Shown: positions 34,512 to 44,128 of the stretch, one piece after another
How the letters are laid out: every line of letters starts with the position of its first letter
Numbering within the stretch: position 1 is the stretch's first letter
Assembly (NCBI GenBank): GCA_009763385.1
Contig: CM019831.1
Coordinates: 88,943,845 to 89,007,844, forward strand
Source of the DNA: Coix lacryma-jobi var. lacryma-jobi
Taxonomy: Eukaryota; Streptophyta; Magnoliopsida; Poales; Poaceae
Length of the DNA stretch: 64,000 nt
Reading direction: 5' to 3'
Notes under the pieces: model-generated
What the model was told of the DNA's origin: nothing
Database searches by the model: none
What the model saw: only the letters and a program-made list of their open reading frames with translations
Made by a program: the position numbers and the translations under genes

Positions 34512-34897
34512 AGAACTTATAATAAACTAGATTCGTGGTCATGCATTGCTACGAGTCAACTAAATTTTTGTATTAAAAACATGCGGATAGCACAGATAAC
34601 ATTACTATATAAAATTAAATATCAACGTTAAAGTGACATTTAATCCAAAAAGTAAAGTTCGTGAAATTAACATGGTCATGAAGAGTGCGGTATTGCAGGC
34701 TCACAAACTCTACTATATAGACCTTCGCGTAAAACAACCAAGATAGTGTTTTATATCGGTACAAAAGAAATCTCTGATATCTATTTCTTCGGTGCGCTGA
34801 TAAATCCACGAATAAGTTTTGACGCATCTGGGTACCGTCCTGTACACAAGTTCGAGTATATGTAAATATTAATGTAAAAATGATATCAAACTGGTAA
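34512..34897. other. Spacer right of D1, nothing recognised
   Basis: AT-rich sequence without ORF, repeat or motif that I recognise. The last triplet taa (34895-34897) is the target copy of the adjoining MITE. Confidence 0.6.
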
Positions 34898-35242
34898 GGG
34901 CGTCCGCAATGGTGTTCAAATCGCTAGCTATTTGGTATCTAGAAAGAATGCTTTTGGCTCTCAATGTCAACTTACAAATAGCTAGCTAGATGAGATATAT
35001 AAATAAATATTATTTTGATGAGACAACTTACAAAAGTAGCACTCTTATTGGCTATCAAGAAGAGAGATCAAATAGCTAGCTATTGGGAAGTCGCTAGCTA
35101 TTTGATCTCTCTCCTCGATAGCCAATAAGAGTGCTACTTTTATATTATTTTTATACGTCATCTCGCTAGCTATTTGTAAAGTGCTGTTGAGAGCCAATAG
35201 AATTCCTTCTAGCTAGCTATTTGATAACCATTGCGGATGGCC
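34898..35242. mobile_element. Foldback MITE, Tourist/PIF-Harbinger type
   Basis: The 345-bp element starts GGGCGTCCGCAATGGT and ends ACCATTGCGGATGGCC, terminal inverted repeats with two mismatches, flanked by taa on both sides (34895-34897 and 35243-35245). Almost the whole element folds back on itself: tagcactcttattggctatc at about 35036 is mirrored by gatagccaataagagtgcta at about 35125, and nagctagctatttg words pair along the arms. It has no ORF. The three-base TWA target is typical of PIF/Harbinger MITEs. Confidence 0.88.
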
Positions 35243-35423
35243 TAAGAAGACAAGAAAATATATTATTTATATTGGTTCTATAAAGACGGAGCTCCATGAG
35301 ATTTTTTCAACGTCATTAATATCTTGTCGGATTATTTTAATACTTTATTCATATTGGTTTCGTGCAAATAAGGCGCTCTCAGGCAAAACTGACCTGATTA
35401 TACATGCACAATTTATGTTTACA

Positions 35424-36660
35424 CACTACTGCATACTGGCATTTTGCCGAGTGTTTTTACACTCGACAAAGAGCCTAAAAACACTCGGCAAAGGCTAAAA
35501 ACACTCGGCAAAGGCTTTGCCGAGTGTTTTTAAGCAAGACACTCGGCAAAGTTTGCTCGGCAACATAGTTCACGGCAAAGAGACTTTGCCGAGTGCTTTT
35601 TCTAGGGGCACGCGGCAAAATAATAATATATTTTGCCGAGTGCTGGACAAGGCACTCGGTAAAATTTTCGCGGCCGTTACGCCGCTTGCCGTTAACAGTT
35701 ACTTTGCCGATTGCCCTAAAACACTCGGCAAAATTTTTTCTGTTGTTTTCTCAGAAAACTTTGCCGAGTGTTTTGCTCAAGGCACTCGGCAAAGATTATT
35801 TTTTTAAAAAATAAAAACCATACTTTGCCGAGTGTTTTGGATCAAGGCACTTGGCAAAGATTATTTTTTAAAAAATAAAACCCATACTTTGCCGAGTGTT
35901 TTCGATTAAGGCACTCGGCAAAGATTATTTTTTTAAAAAAATAAAAACATACTTTGCCGAGTGTTTTGGATCAGAGCACTTGGCAAAGATTATTTTATGA
36001 AAAAAATAAAAAAAAAACTTTGCCGAGTTTCTAGCCTAAAACATTCGGCAAAGTAACCGATATCTGCAATTTTTTTAGTCCATTCTAATAGATATTATAT
36101 ATATATACACACACCTCAATCATCATATCTATATCACCAACATGCATTATATATCACAAGCACACGCATATTTCATAAATCCATCAAAAATCCATTACAA
36201 ATCCACCAAAGTTCACCATCACAAGTTCATTATTACAAGTTCAGCATCCCTACTACGATGGCGAAAGCTGCACCCATGAGGGACCGGAGTGCGGTGAAGG
36301 ATTGACGGGATGAGCCGTCGGTGACACGATAGCAGGATTGTTTGAACCCGCCGACGGTGGCTGCACAAAAGTGAAGAGATTGCATGTGTTAGGCTCAAAA
36401 TTGAAAATTTAGACAGCACCTCCCCTGCACTGGGAGGTTTTCAACCTGGAAGAAAAACGTAGGCACGAAGGCCGACAACCACATTTCCGGCACGAAGGCC
36501 AACACATCAACAAGTACGGCACCAAGGCCCACACATCAACAAATCCGGTATGAAGGCCATCACTAGGTTTGACACTATGGATGCATAATTGCAGATAGAT
36601 TAAGCAAGGAGCTTGTTGCCTAAGAATCAAGTTGGGGAGGAGATGATAGAACGCTCAAGT
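35424..36660. mobile_element. CACTA transposon end with TTTGCCGAGTG repeats
   Basis: The sequence begins CACTACTGCATACTGGC after aca and contains more than a dozen copies of TTTGCCGAGTGTTTT or its complement to about 36050, in both orientations. This is the subterminal array of a well-known grass CACTA type. Further in, the minus strand reads FVQPPSAGSNNPAIVSPTAH and then PVNPSPHSGPSWVQLSPS at about 36370-36250, a proline-rich tail like that of a CACTA-encoded protein, and degenerate units of about 37 bases (cacgaaggccaacacatcaa) lie at 36460-36560. No second terminus is found before 38422, so the end boundary is approximate. Confidence 0.7.
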
Positions 36661-38422
36661 ATATACAGTTGAAATATATTAAAACAATCATAGAACACCA
36701 CCGGAAGATGTCTATCCCAAATTATTTATTTCATTGTCTAAAGTATATTGCAAAATCCAGTATGACATAGCACAAATGTCAAATGGGCATTAGTTTTCCC
36801 AAAAAGAACGTACCTAGTTGTGAAGCTTCGTGAGAAATTCCAGAACTTCGCGAGGAATTCCAGGTAGTCTAATGCCACGTAGCACGGATAGCTGCAAAAC
36901 AAAACAAATGGACAAACACATAGCTTCTTATTATTCATAGGATAGAAACAAGTGCATAAAACAACCTCTAAGAACACTGATTCGTGAATATTTATGATGG
37001 CCTCTAAACAGATGTCATCAACTAAAATTGCTGATTGAAAGTTGTTCGACTTATCAAAAAGGAAAATTGCAAGCAAATATTAGTGTATCATATTAGTGTT
37101 CTTAGATGTGGAGACCCGCCTTTTTAATAAATAACTAGTCATAGTTAAGTAAACAATAAGTTTCTCTTGATTACATCAAGTCGATAATTTAAAATACCTG
37201 ACATGAAAAAAAATGTAAAATCATATGTTCAACCTTGGAACTAATTATGTACAAATTCAAATCAAGGTAGCTTCACAAATAACATACACAATGCTTTCAC
37301 TCTCACATTAGGTTATACAGTAGTATGTTCCTTACAGCTTCTTTTCCACCAAATGTTATATGTACTAGTTCATGCACCTGACCGTTTGTAAAAAAAAGGG
37401 GTTTTAGAAGGAGCAACTCACTTGTCCAGTGCTTTGGCATAAAACACAAGCAGTCAATGGTGATCAATAATATACGACAAGTTCAGACCAATGTAGCTTC
37501 ACAAAATTACCACACACACATACTCCTTTCTTTTATTCTTTTACATGTAGGCTAGTACACAGATCACTATGGCTATAATTTCACCCACTTGGTACTAGTT
37601 TATTCACATGAGGTGTAGCCACGGCCTTCTAGAATGGAGTAAACCAATCCAGTAGTAGCAGCTCAACAGCATAGTTCACTGCCGTGACCAGGCCATGACT
37701 TAGAGTAAAATATCTAGGAGAGATGGAGAAGAGTGATAGAAAAAGGTCTCAGTAGAAGGGAAAGGAGCCAAGCCTCCATCTAGTAGTATCCATCCAGTTC
37801 CTGCCCGGCCTCTTCACTCAAGGTTGGGGCCTCTAAAACACCTCTCGTCCACTCCTTGCTTGGGAAAAACACTAGCCTGTCCACCAGCATAAGATGGTGA
37901 CTTGATCACCATGGGGAGCACCTAGAGTGAGAAGAAAAGGGGCTGACCAGGAGAGGAAGTCACCGGAAAGCCCAAGTGCTTGCAAACAAATCCAGAAGCA
38001 TATTTTAAGTAATGAAGACCTGCAGGAGAAGGAGTGAGGGAAATAAGCCTAAGATTGGAGTTGGGCATCATCAAGATTAAGGTGAGCTTCACTGCTCACA
38101 GGCACATCTTAGAATATCTCTTTTTCCCTACCAAGAACAGAAATCACCTTCCATGGACATCACCTCTGATATGTTCTAGAGTAGGACAATGATTAAGTGG
38201 TCAACAATATATTAGCCAGGAGAGATGTACCAACTGTTACTAGAACAAGAACTAGTATTTCTTTTAGCACAACTAGACACATAATACATGGGCCTTGGCT
38301 AATAGAACACTAACACAAGATCTTGCACATCTAGAGCTCTCAGGCATGTAGCTTCAGAGTTACAGACTTGCAGGCAAGGTTAAAAAAAAGCAGGGAGATG
38401 TGGGGGCAGGAAGAACTCACTG
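36661..38422. other. Spacer left of D2, nothing recognised
   Basis: No ORF with protein features, no terminal repeats and no RNA gene are seen. Text such as the minus-strand ORF at 36738-37076 lacks any motif. It may be CACTA interior, or sequence equivalent to what lies left of base 1 in D1. Confidence 0.5.
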
Positions 38423-38763
38423 TCAGGTTGGGAAGGATTATTGTCGCCTTGTCGGACTGGTGCCCCAAACTAAAGCATTTTCCCCTCTCCAACTGGTGCC
38501 CTAAACCCTAAATGAATTCTTTCATTTCTAGGACCTGCTGTGTGAGCTATGCGGTTCTACTTGATTTGTCAAATCCGGTAGATTGGTATTCCATTGCAAC
38601 ATTCTAAACCAAGCCAAATTACACTTAAGGAAGGCTTATCTATGATTCAAACTAAAAGCTAAAGCTAGTAAGTCAGATTTCGATTTTGCTTAGCCTTCTC
38701 TAAAACTAAACTCAACTATGCAGGCCGGCTGGTTTCCAACATCCAATGATACATCTTCCCTAA
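38423..38763. other. Duplicated flank, left part (copy D2)
   Basis: This repeats bases 1 to about 353 with few changes and stops at ccctaa, where the Harbinger-like element inserted. The remainder of the match resumes at 51037. Confidence 0.85.
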
Positions 38764-38879
38764 GAGCATCTTCAACAACTCTCTAAATCAGCTTGGTATT
38801 CTTATAAACTTGGCAGAAACACAAAAAAACCTTCTCCAACAACTCACTAAATCAACTTGGTATTTTCCCCAAGTTGCTA

Positions 38880-39450
38880 AAATCCATCCTCGCGCGCGTA
38901 TCTTTCCGCAGTGCGGAACGAGCGCGTATCCGCTTGCACTCCCAGGCCTCCCTCCCACGTCCGTCCCTCGCCCAGATCCCGCCGGTTGTCGTTGCCGCGG
39001 CGGCGGCGCGTAGACGGTGGCGGAGTCCAGCGGCGGAGTCCAGCGCGCGCCGTCGGCCTTGTCCGTCTTCCTCGGCGTGCCCGACGGCGGCGGCGCGGGG
39101 ATCGGCGTGTTCCCTGAGCAGCGCCGTGCGCTGGAAGATCTCCACGCGGGAGGTGGACTTCCAGGTGGCTGCCGTGCAGGAGTCGCTGGCGGTTCCGCGG
39201 TTGCTGGCCGCGCTATGCAAGCAGCCCCAGCTGAACGGCGAGGCCGATGAGGCCGTAGCGGCCGTCGGGCGCTCGCTGCGCGTGCTGCTGGCCGCGGCCG
39301 ACGCGCTGCGGGACCGTACGCCGTCGCGGCAATGCTGAGGTTCCACCTCGGTGTCCGCCGCGCGGGCCGCGACTGGACCTCCGGCCACGGCGGCCAGCGG
39401 CGTGTGGAGGCAGAGTCTGCCTGTGACCTCGCGCGGAGGAAGGGGATAAG
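38880..39450 (+). pseudogene. GC-rich captured sequence, possible host gene fragment
   Basis: Within the AT-rich arms lies about 570 bp of very GC-rich DNA, abruptly different from both sides. The plus-strand frame 38874-39338 (154 codons) ends with STREVDFQVAAVQESLAVPR and LRVLLAAADALRDRTP, a helical, leucine/alanine-rich segment that looks like real protein. A 222-codon minus-strand frame covers the same bases but is low complexity. I do not recognise the source gene. Capture of host gene pieces by TIR elements is known in grasses; here it is inferred from composition and reading frame only. Confidence 0.5.
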
Positions 39451-39889
39451 AATATTGCGGATACATGGGTGTATGCCGAGTCTCTGAGTGATGAGTGATT
39501 GTCAACGGGTTTGATCGCATGTTCTCTGGCTTGTGTTGTGCAGGTGTCGAGCACGGAGACAGTGATCGAGGGCAAGGTGAAGGTCAAGTTGAGACGTGCC
39601 GTGCCGATGGACTGGGTGCGATGAAGGATGGGCGTGCCGTGCGGCGGACGTGCCATGCCGATGGATCGAGCAGTGAAGGGCGGACGTGAGGCTTGGACTG
39701 AGGGACCGGAGTGCCTGAGGATCAGCTGTGGTGGCTGGCAGCCTGGGACAGCGACGAGCGGAGACTTGCAGGGCACGGTGTTGCTCGGGTCGAGGACCTG
39801 GGGACACGTGTCGGTGGACGGGGTGCACGGGCGGTGCATCCCCTCCACGACGTCGGTTTGGTGGCTGAGCCAGCGAAAAACCACCGGTG

Positions 39890-40125
39890 GACGGTTTCCA
39901 GGTTTGGGCCTCAAAACCTGGGTGCTGAGGGTTTCCGAGTTTGGCCACAAAACTTGGGCTAAGGACGGTTTCCAGGTTTGGGCCTCAAAACCTGGGCGCG
40001 GATGGTTTGCTGAGTTTGGCCTCAAAACTCAAACGCTGGTGGGCTGGTTTCCCGGTTTGGGCCTCAAAACCGGGGGATAGCTGGAAAAGGCTGGTTTCCC
40101 GGTTTGGGCCACAAAACCGGGGGTG
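39890..40125. repeat. Tandem hairpin array with covarying stems
   Basis: Six hairpins follow each other: ccaggttt/aaacctgg, ccgagttt/aaacttgg, ccaggttt/aaacctgg, ctgagttt/aaactcaa, cccggttt/aaaccggg, cccggttt/aaaccggg, each with a gggcctca or ggccaca loop. Stem bases change in pairs between units while the loop stays. The 3' LTR copy is at about 49338-49566. Confidence 0.85.
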
Positions 40126-40897
40126 CAGAGCGAGGGCGGCACGTGGCGGCAATCGGAAGGTTGCGTGGAGGCAACGCGGACGACTTGTGCGGGCGTGGCC
40201 GTCGGATCTACCTACCACTTGAGTTGGTCCAGAATAACCTTAGGGTTTAGCTGGTTCGCTCTGTAATTAGAATAGAGAGGGGTAGAGTAGGAAATAGACT
40301 TAGTCTAGAATAGGATAAGTAGTCAGGGGAGACACCCTCCTCCCGCATCTCAATCATTTGCTCTTTCACACTTAGGGTTTCTTGCTCTCCCATCCCCTGC
40401 TGTAGCTTGCTGAGATCCGCAGAGAAACTTGACTCTGTGTACTGGTGATTTTGAGGAAAGGAGGCCATAACCTCCTTGTCGTAGCGTGTGTTTGCGCTTC
40501 GGCTGCAAGATCGTGGTTGTGATTCGCGTTTCATTGGTGTTCTTCACGGAATCCTTTTTCTCCACGTTCTTCCCATCGCTTGATCTCTTTGGTTGGTTCA
40601 TCTTTTGCAAACCGTTTGAACCAAGTTGTTCTAGATCATGAGGCACTTCTTTCCACCGAAGGAATTAACCTCTAACCTCACGGTCTAGGAGATCGATCGA
40701 TTTTTGTTTTGGATCATGTTTTTGCTTCCTTGTCCCGAAATTTCTTGATTCACCGATTTGGAGTTAGGTTCGAGCCATGATCTCTTAGAGATAGCTCACT
40801 AACATCCTTGTGACCCCTCAGACCGAATCCCAGGCCTAGAGCTTTTGATTCGGAGGAAATCGGGTTGAATCATCAAAGAACCGCACAGTTTTCGGGG

Positions 40898-41170
40898 GCA
40901 TCGGACGCTGACACGGGAGCATCGGACGCTAGGGTTCTAAGCGTCGGACGCTCCGGTGACGCGTGTCACTTTCTGAGCGTTTGTAGTGACATCGGACGCT
41001 AGGCATCGGACGCGTCCGTTGGCCATCGGACGCGCCGGAGCCAAAGCATCGGACGCTGGTTGTTCACTGTTCACAGCGTCCGATGGTGGAACAGTAAGGA
41101 TCCCGAGAGGCAGTTTTCGCATCGGACGCGTCCGGTGGTCTGGCATCGGACGCAGGCAGCATCCGATGCT
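40898..41170. repeat. GCATCGGACGC repeat array
   Basis: About ten occurrences of gcatcggacgc or its complement (gcgtccgatg, gcatccgatgc) occur at irregular spacing, some extended to the palindrome gacgcgtc. The 3' LTR copy is at 50341-50613. The corresponding place in the inverted copia LTR has a different word, GGACTGTCCGC. Confidence 0.88.
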
Positions 41171-41440
41171 ACTGTTTTCACACGGTTTTGTCCGCGGTTC
41201 GCTCGTTCGTTGACGGAATTGATTTCTGTCTTTTGCGTTGGCTTTCTAGAGTTGTCTAGTGTCCCGCTGTGCTTCTTGGAAGCATCCACCCTACATCTAG
41301 GGTCGTGGACATTTGCAAGCTCTAGGGTTTGCTTTTGGGGTTTATTCTTGGGACAGTGGCTACTAGTTTCCGTAAGGAAAATTTGAAGCTCCCATTCACC
41401 CCCCTCTGGTCGCTTTCTGAGTGCTTCTTGGTCCTTCAAT

Positions 41441-41455
41441 TGGTATCGGAGCGGG
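41441..41455 (+). other. Copia primer-binding site, tRNA-iMet type
   Basis: TGGTATCGGAGCGGG begins two bases after the 5' LTR. It matches the initiator tRNA complement with one variant base. Confidence 0.9.
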
Positions 41456-41501
41456 TTAAGGATCTTCCACCTTAGCCGGTTCCAGATCCACAGAAGGCGA
41501 C

Positions 41502-44120
41502 ATGGATCGCGGCGTGGGCAAACCGCCGTTCTTTGATGGGACAAACTATGCGTATTGGAAGATACGCATGTCGGCCTATCTGTAGAGTTTGGGTGCTTCT
41601 ATTTGGGATATTTGCAACTCTGCTGATTACGTGGTCTTGGCTGCTCGTGTCACTTAGCAACAGATCGATGAGCACGATGCCAATAGCCGAGCCCGTAATG
41701 CTTTCTTTTCTTGTTTGAGCATGGGTGAGTTTGATCGTGTTTCTCACCTCGCTACGGCTCGGGAGATCTGGGACACCCTCATGCGTTTCCATGAGGGCAC
41801 CTCTCAAGTCAAAACCCGACTCTACGAGTCGTTCAAGCGTGAGTATGAGAACTTTCGACATCAGCCTGGCGAGAGCATAGAAAGTTTATTCGCTCGCTTT
41901 CAGGTGATTGTCAACAGGATGAGGGCTAACAAGGAGCAGTTGCCTTTTGACGATCATGAGCGTGCTTTGAAGCTTTTGCACACTCTTGATCGATCTGTGT
42001 GGGATTCCAAGGTTCAGGCGATCATCGAATCGCCTAACTATGAGACCCTCACATGCGATGAGCTCTTTAGTAAGCTCAAGTCCAGTGAGATTGACGCCAT
42101 GTCAAGGGCTTCTTATGCGAATCCTTCTGGCCCGACTATGGCTTTGGTTTCTGGCTCTTCCGCTAACTCCTCTGCTGGCTTTGCTCTTTCTTCACTCTTT
42201 TCTGTCACAGAGGACCAGCTTGAGTCGTTGGGGGATGACGAGTTGGCAATGCTCGCCAACCGGTTCTCGCGGTTCCACAACAACCGCATGAACCATCGCC
42301 ACGGAGGAGGACGCTCGGGATGCTATGAGTGTGGCGACCCCGAACACTTCATCGCCAACTGCCCCAAGAAGAAGCATTCATCTGGGAAGGGCGATCATGG
42401 GCACAAGTACGACTCCGGCAAGCGCAAGGAGAAGTATGTCCCCGCGAGGCACAAGCGGAGGGGCGGCTTCGACAAGGAGTACATCAAGAAGAAGTACTTG
42501 GAGAAGGCCCAAGCTGAGCAGCGTGCGTTCTTCGCCACGCTCAGCGACGTCGATGGCTCGGATGATGACTCCGCTTGCTCAAGCGATGATGAGTCCGAGA
42601 AGAAGAAGAGGATCGAGGACAAGCTGAACGGCCTCTGCTTCTTCGCCGCCGACGACGGCTTTTGCACCATGGCGCTTGGTGATGAGGTCGACGGCAAGCT
42701 GGAGCACACCCCTCGGGACGACGACGACGACGACACCTCCCAGGTATCCCTCACCCACGACGAGCTTTCTGCTGAGGTTGAGAAGCTTACTGCCGCGCTC
42801 CTTAGTCAGGACAAGTTGCTTAGGCGTGCCGCTAGAGAGCGCAAGGAGTTTAGGCAGAAGTGGGAGGACACGGTGACAGAGCTTGAGTTTGCCAAGTCCA
42901 CCGTGGTCGTGTCGGAAGAGGTTGAGTGTGAGATGTGCACCACGCACATGACTGACCTTCTCACTTTGAGAGGTAAGTATGCTGCGTTGGTAGGAGAGGT
43001 GGATGCTAGACCTTCTCTGTTAGGTGCGTGCAAGACTTGTCCTGTCTTGCAATCTGAGTTGGCAGAGAAGAATGCCAAGATTGTGTCTCTTGAGGAGGCC
43101 AACTCAGGTAGCACTAGTGTGGCTAGGTGCACTTTGTGTGAGGGTTTGGAGATGGAGATTGCGAATGTCAAGCATGGCAAGATGCAAACCGAGGAGGAAA
43201 ACACATACCTTTGGACCATCTTGTCATGGGTCTCTTGTAGTGAGCCACAGCTCGGGATGATGATCTCCCAATTTAAGCGAGCTGCTGGAGGTTCTGGTGT
43301 AGGTCTTGCTCAGGGTGTTGATCGTTCTGCTTTTGGGAAGATTGGAGAGTCGAGTGGTCTGAATCCTAGTGAGAAGCCCAACTCCACCACTACTCCCAAA
43401 CTGACCAAGCTTCCATCCAAAGAGCCGGTCAAGCCTATCACCAAGGATGGGGTGTTTGAGGAACCTTCGAGAGCTCCACCCAAGAACCAAGTGTGGCATC
43501 CAAAACCCAACCACCTAAAGAACAAGCTGGATACAATGCCACCTATCCATGAGAAGTTGCCACAGAAGGGCAAAGTGATCCACACCCACAGTCATGAGTA
43601 CCAACAACCCCCTTTGCGTGCGGTGAGGTATCATTGTGATTTCTGTGGGAGAGATGGACACTTGAGCGAGTTCTGCTTTAGGCGCAAGAGAGAGGCGCGC
43701 CGTGCTAGGGAGATGAACAACCCGGACATGTACCATCCTTTTCATGATGTACATGCGCCGAATGTTCAGAGGAGAGCACCGAGACATACTGCTTGGCCTA
43801 GAGGCGCAGTGCCTCAAGTTGTTAGGCCTAGGCCTCGTAGAGAGCGTGCCCGGCGGGAGCCTGCAGTTGCAGGTTTTGGACCCCGTGATGGAGGCTTTGT
43901 AGTTGAGCGCTATCCCCCACCGCAGTTCGAGTGTCGCGGTGAGCGCTTCTTCCCTAGCGGACCACGTTTTCCTGTGCGTGGTGATCGCTACCCCCGTAGA
44001 CAGTCTAGGAGTGGTTATTCTGCTAACCGATCTTTTGAGCAGCCGGCCCAACACTGGTATTCTCCTTACTTCACTAACCCCAGTGTTGGACCGTATGCTC
44101 ACCCTATGTCTTTTTATTGA
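41502..44120 (+). pseudogene. gag: Copia gag (two early amber codons)
   Basis: The frame starts MDRGVGKPPFFDGTNYAYWK at 41502 and would be 872 aa. TAG at 41583 (codon 28) and 41655 (codon 52) replace glutamines that the related fragment at 32104-32367 still encodes. From the M at 41715 an 801-aa ORF is open. Its residues: Gag core about 1-140 (EYENFRHQPGESIESLFARF), CCHC knuckle CYECGDPEHFIANC at about 203, an acidic and coiled-coil middle (about 290-480), and a second knuckle CDFCGRDGHLSEFC at about 640, then an arginine-rich tail. Two knuckles and a long tail suit SIRE-type Gag. Internal start at 41715 could give a truncated capsid protein lacking the conserved N-terminus. Confidence 0.9.
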
Positions 44121-44128
44121 TGTAGGTA

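Larger units (their letters stand above)
39456..41438 (+). repeat. Copia 5' LTR
   Basis: This 1,983-bp LTR contains a tandem hairpin array at 39890-40125 and a palindromic-word array at 40898-41170. Small ORFs inside recur in the 3' LTR and have no protein features. I do not identify the TATA box with confidence. Confidence 0.93.

Noticed and set aside
35430..36050. CRISPR-like or satellite array from the repeated TTTGCCGAGTG words
   Set aside because: The words occur in both orientations at irregular spacing next to a CACTAC terminus, which is the CACTA subterminal pattern.
36738..37076. 112-codon minus-strand ORF as a host gene
   Set aside because: No domain, AT-rich low-complexity composition and no splice or promoter context.
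38852..39520. 222-codon minus-strand ORF as a host gene
   Set aside because: It runs across the boundary into the copia LTR at 39456 and is low complexity; the plus-strand frame is the more protein-like one, and only as a fragment.
17918..41455. tRNA genes at the TGGTATC(A/G)GAGC sites
   Set aside because: Only the 12-15 base primer complements are present next to LTR ends; no cloverleaf sequence surrounds them.
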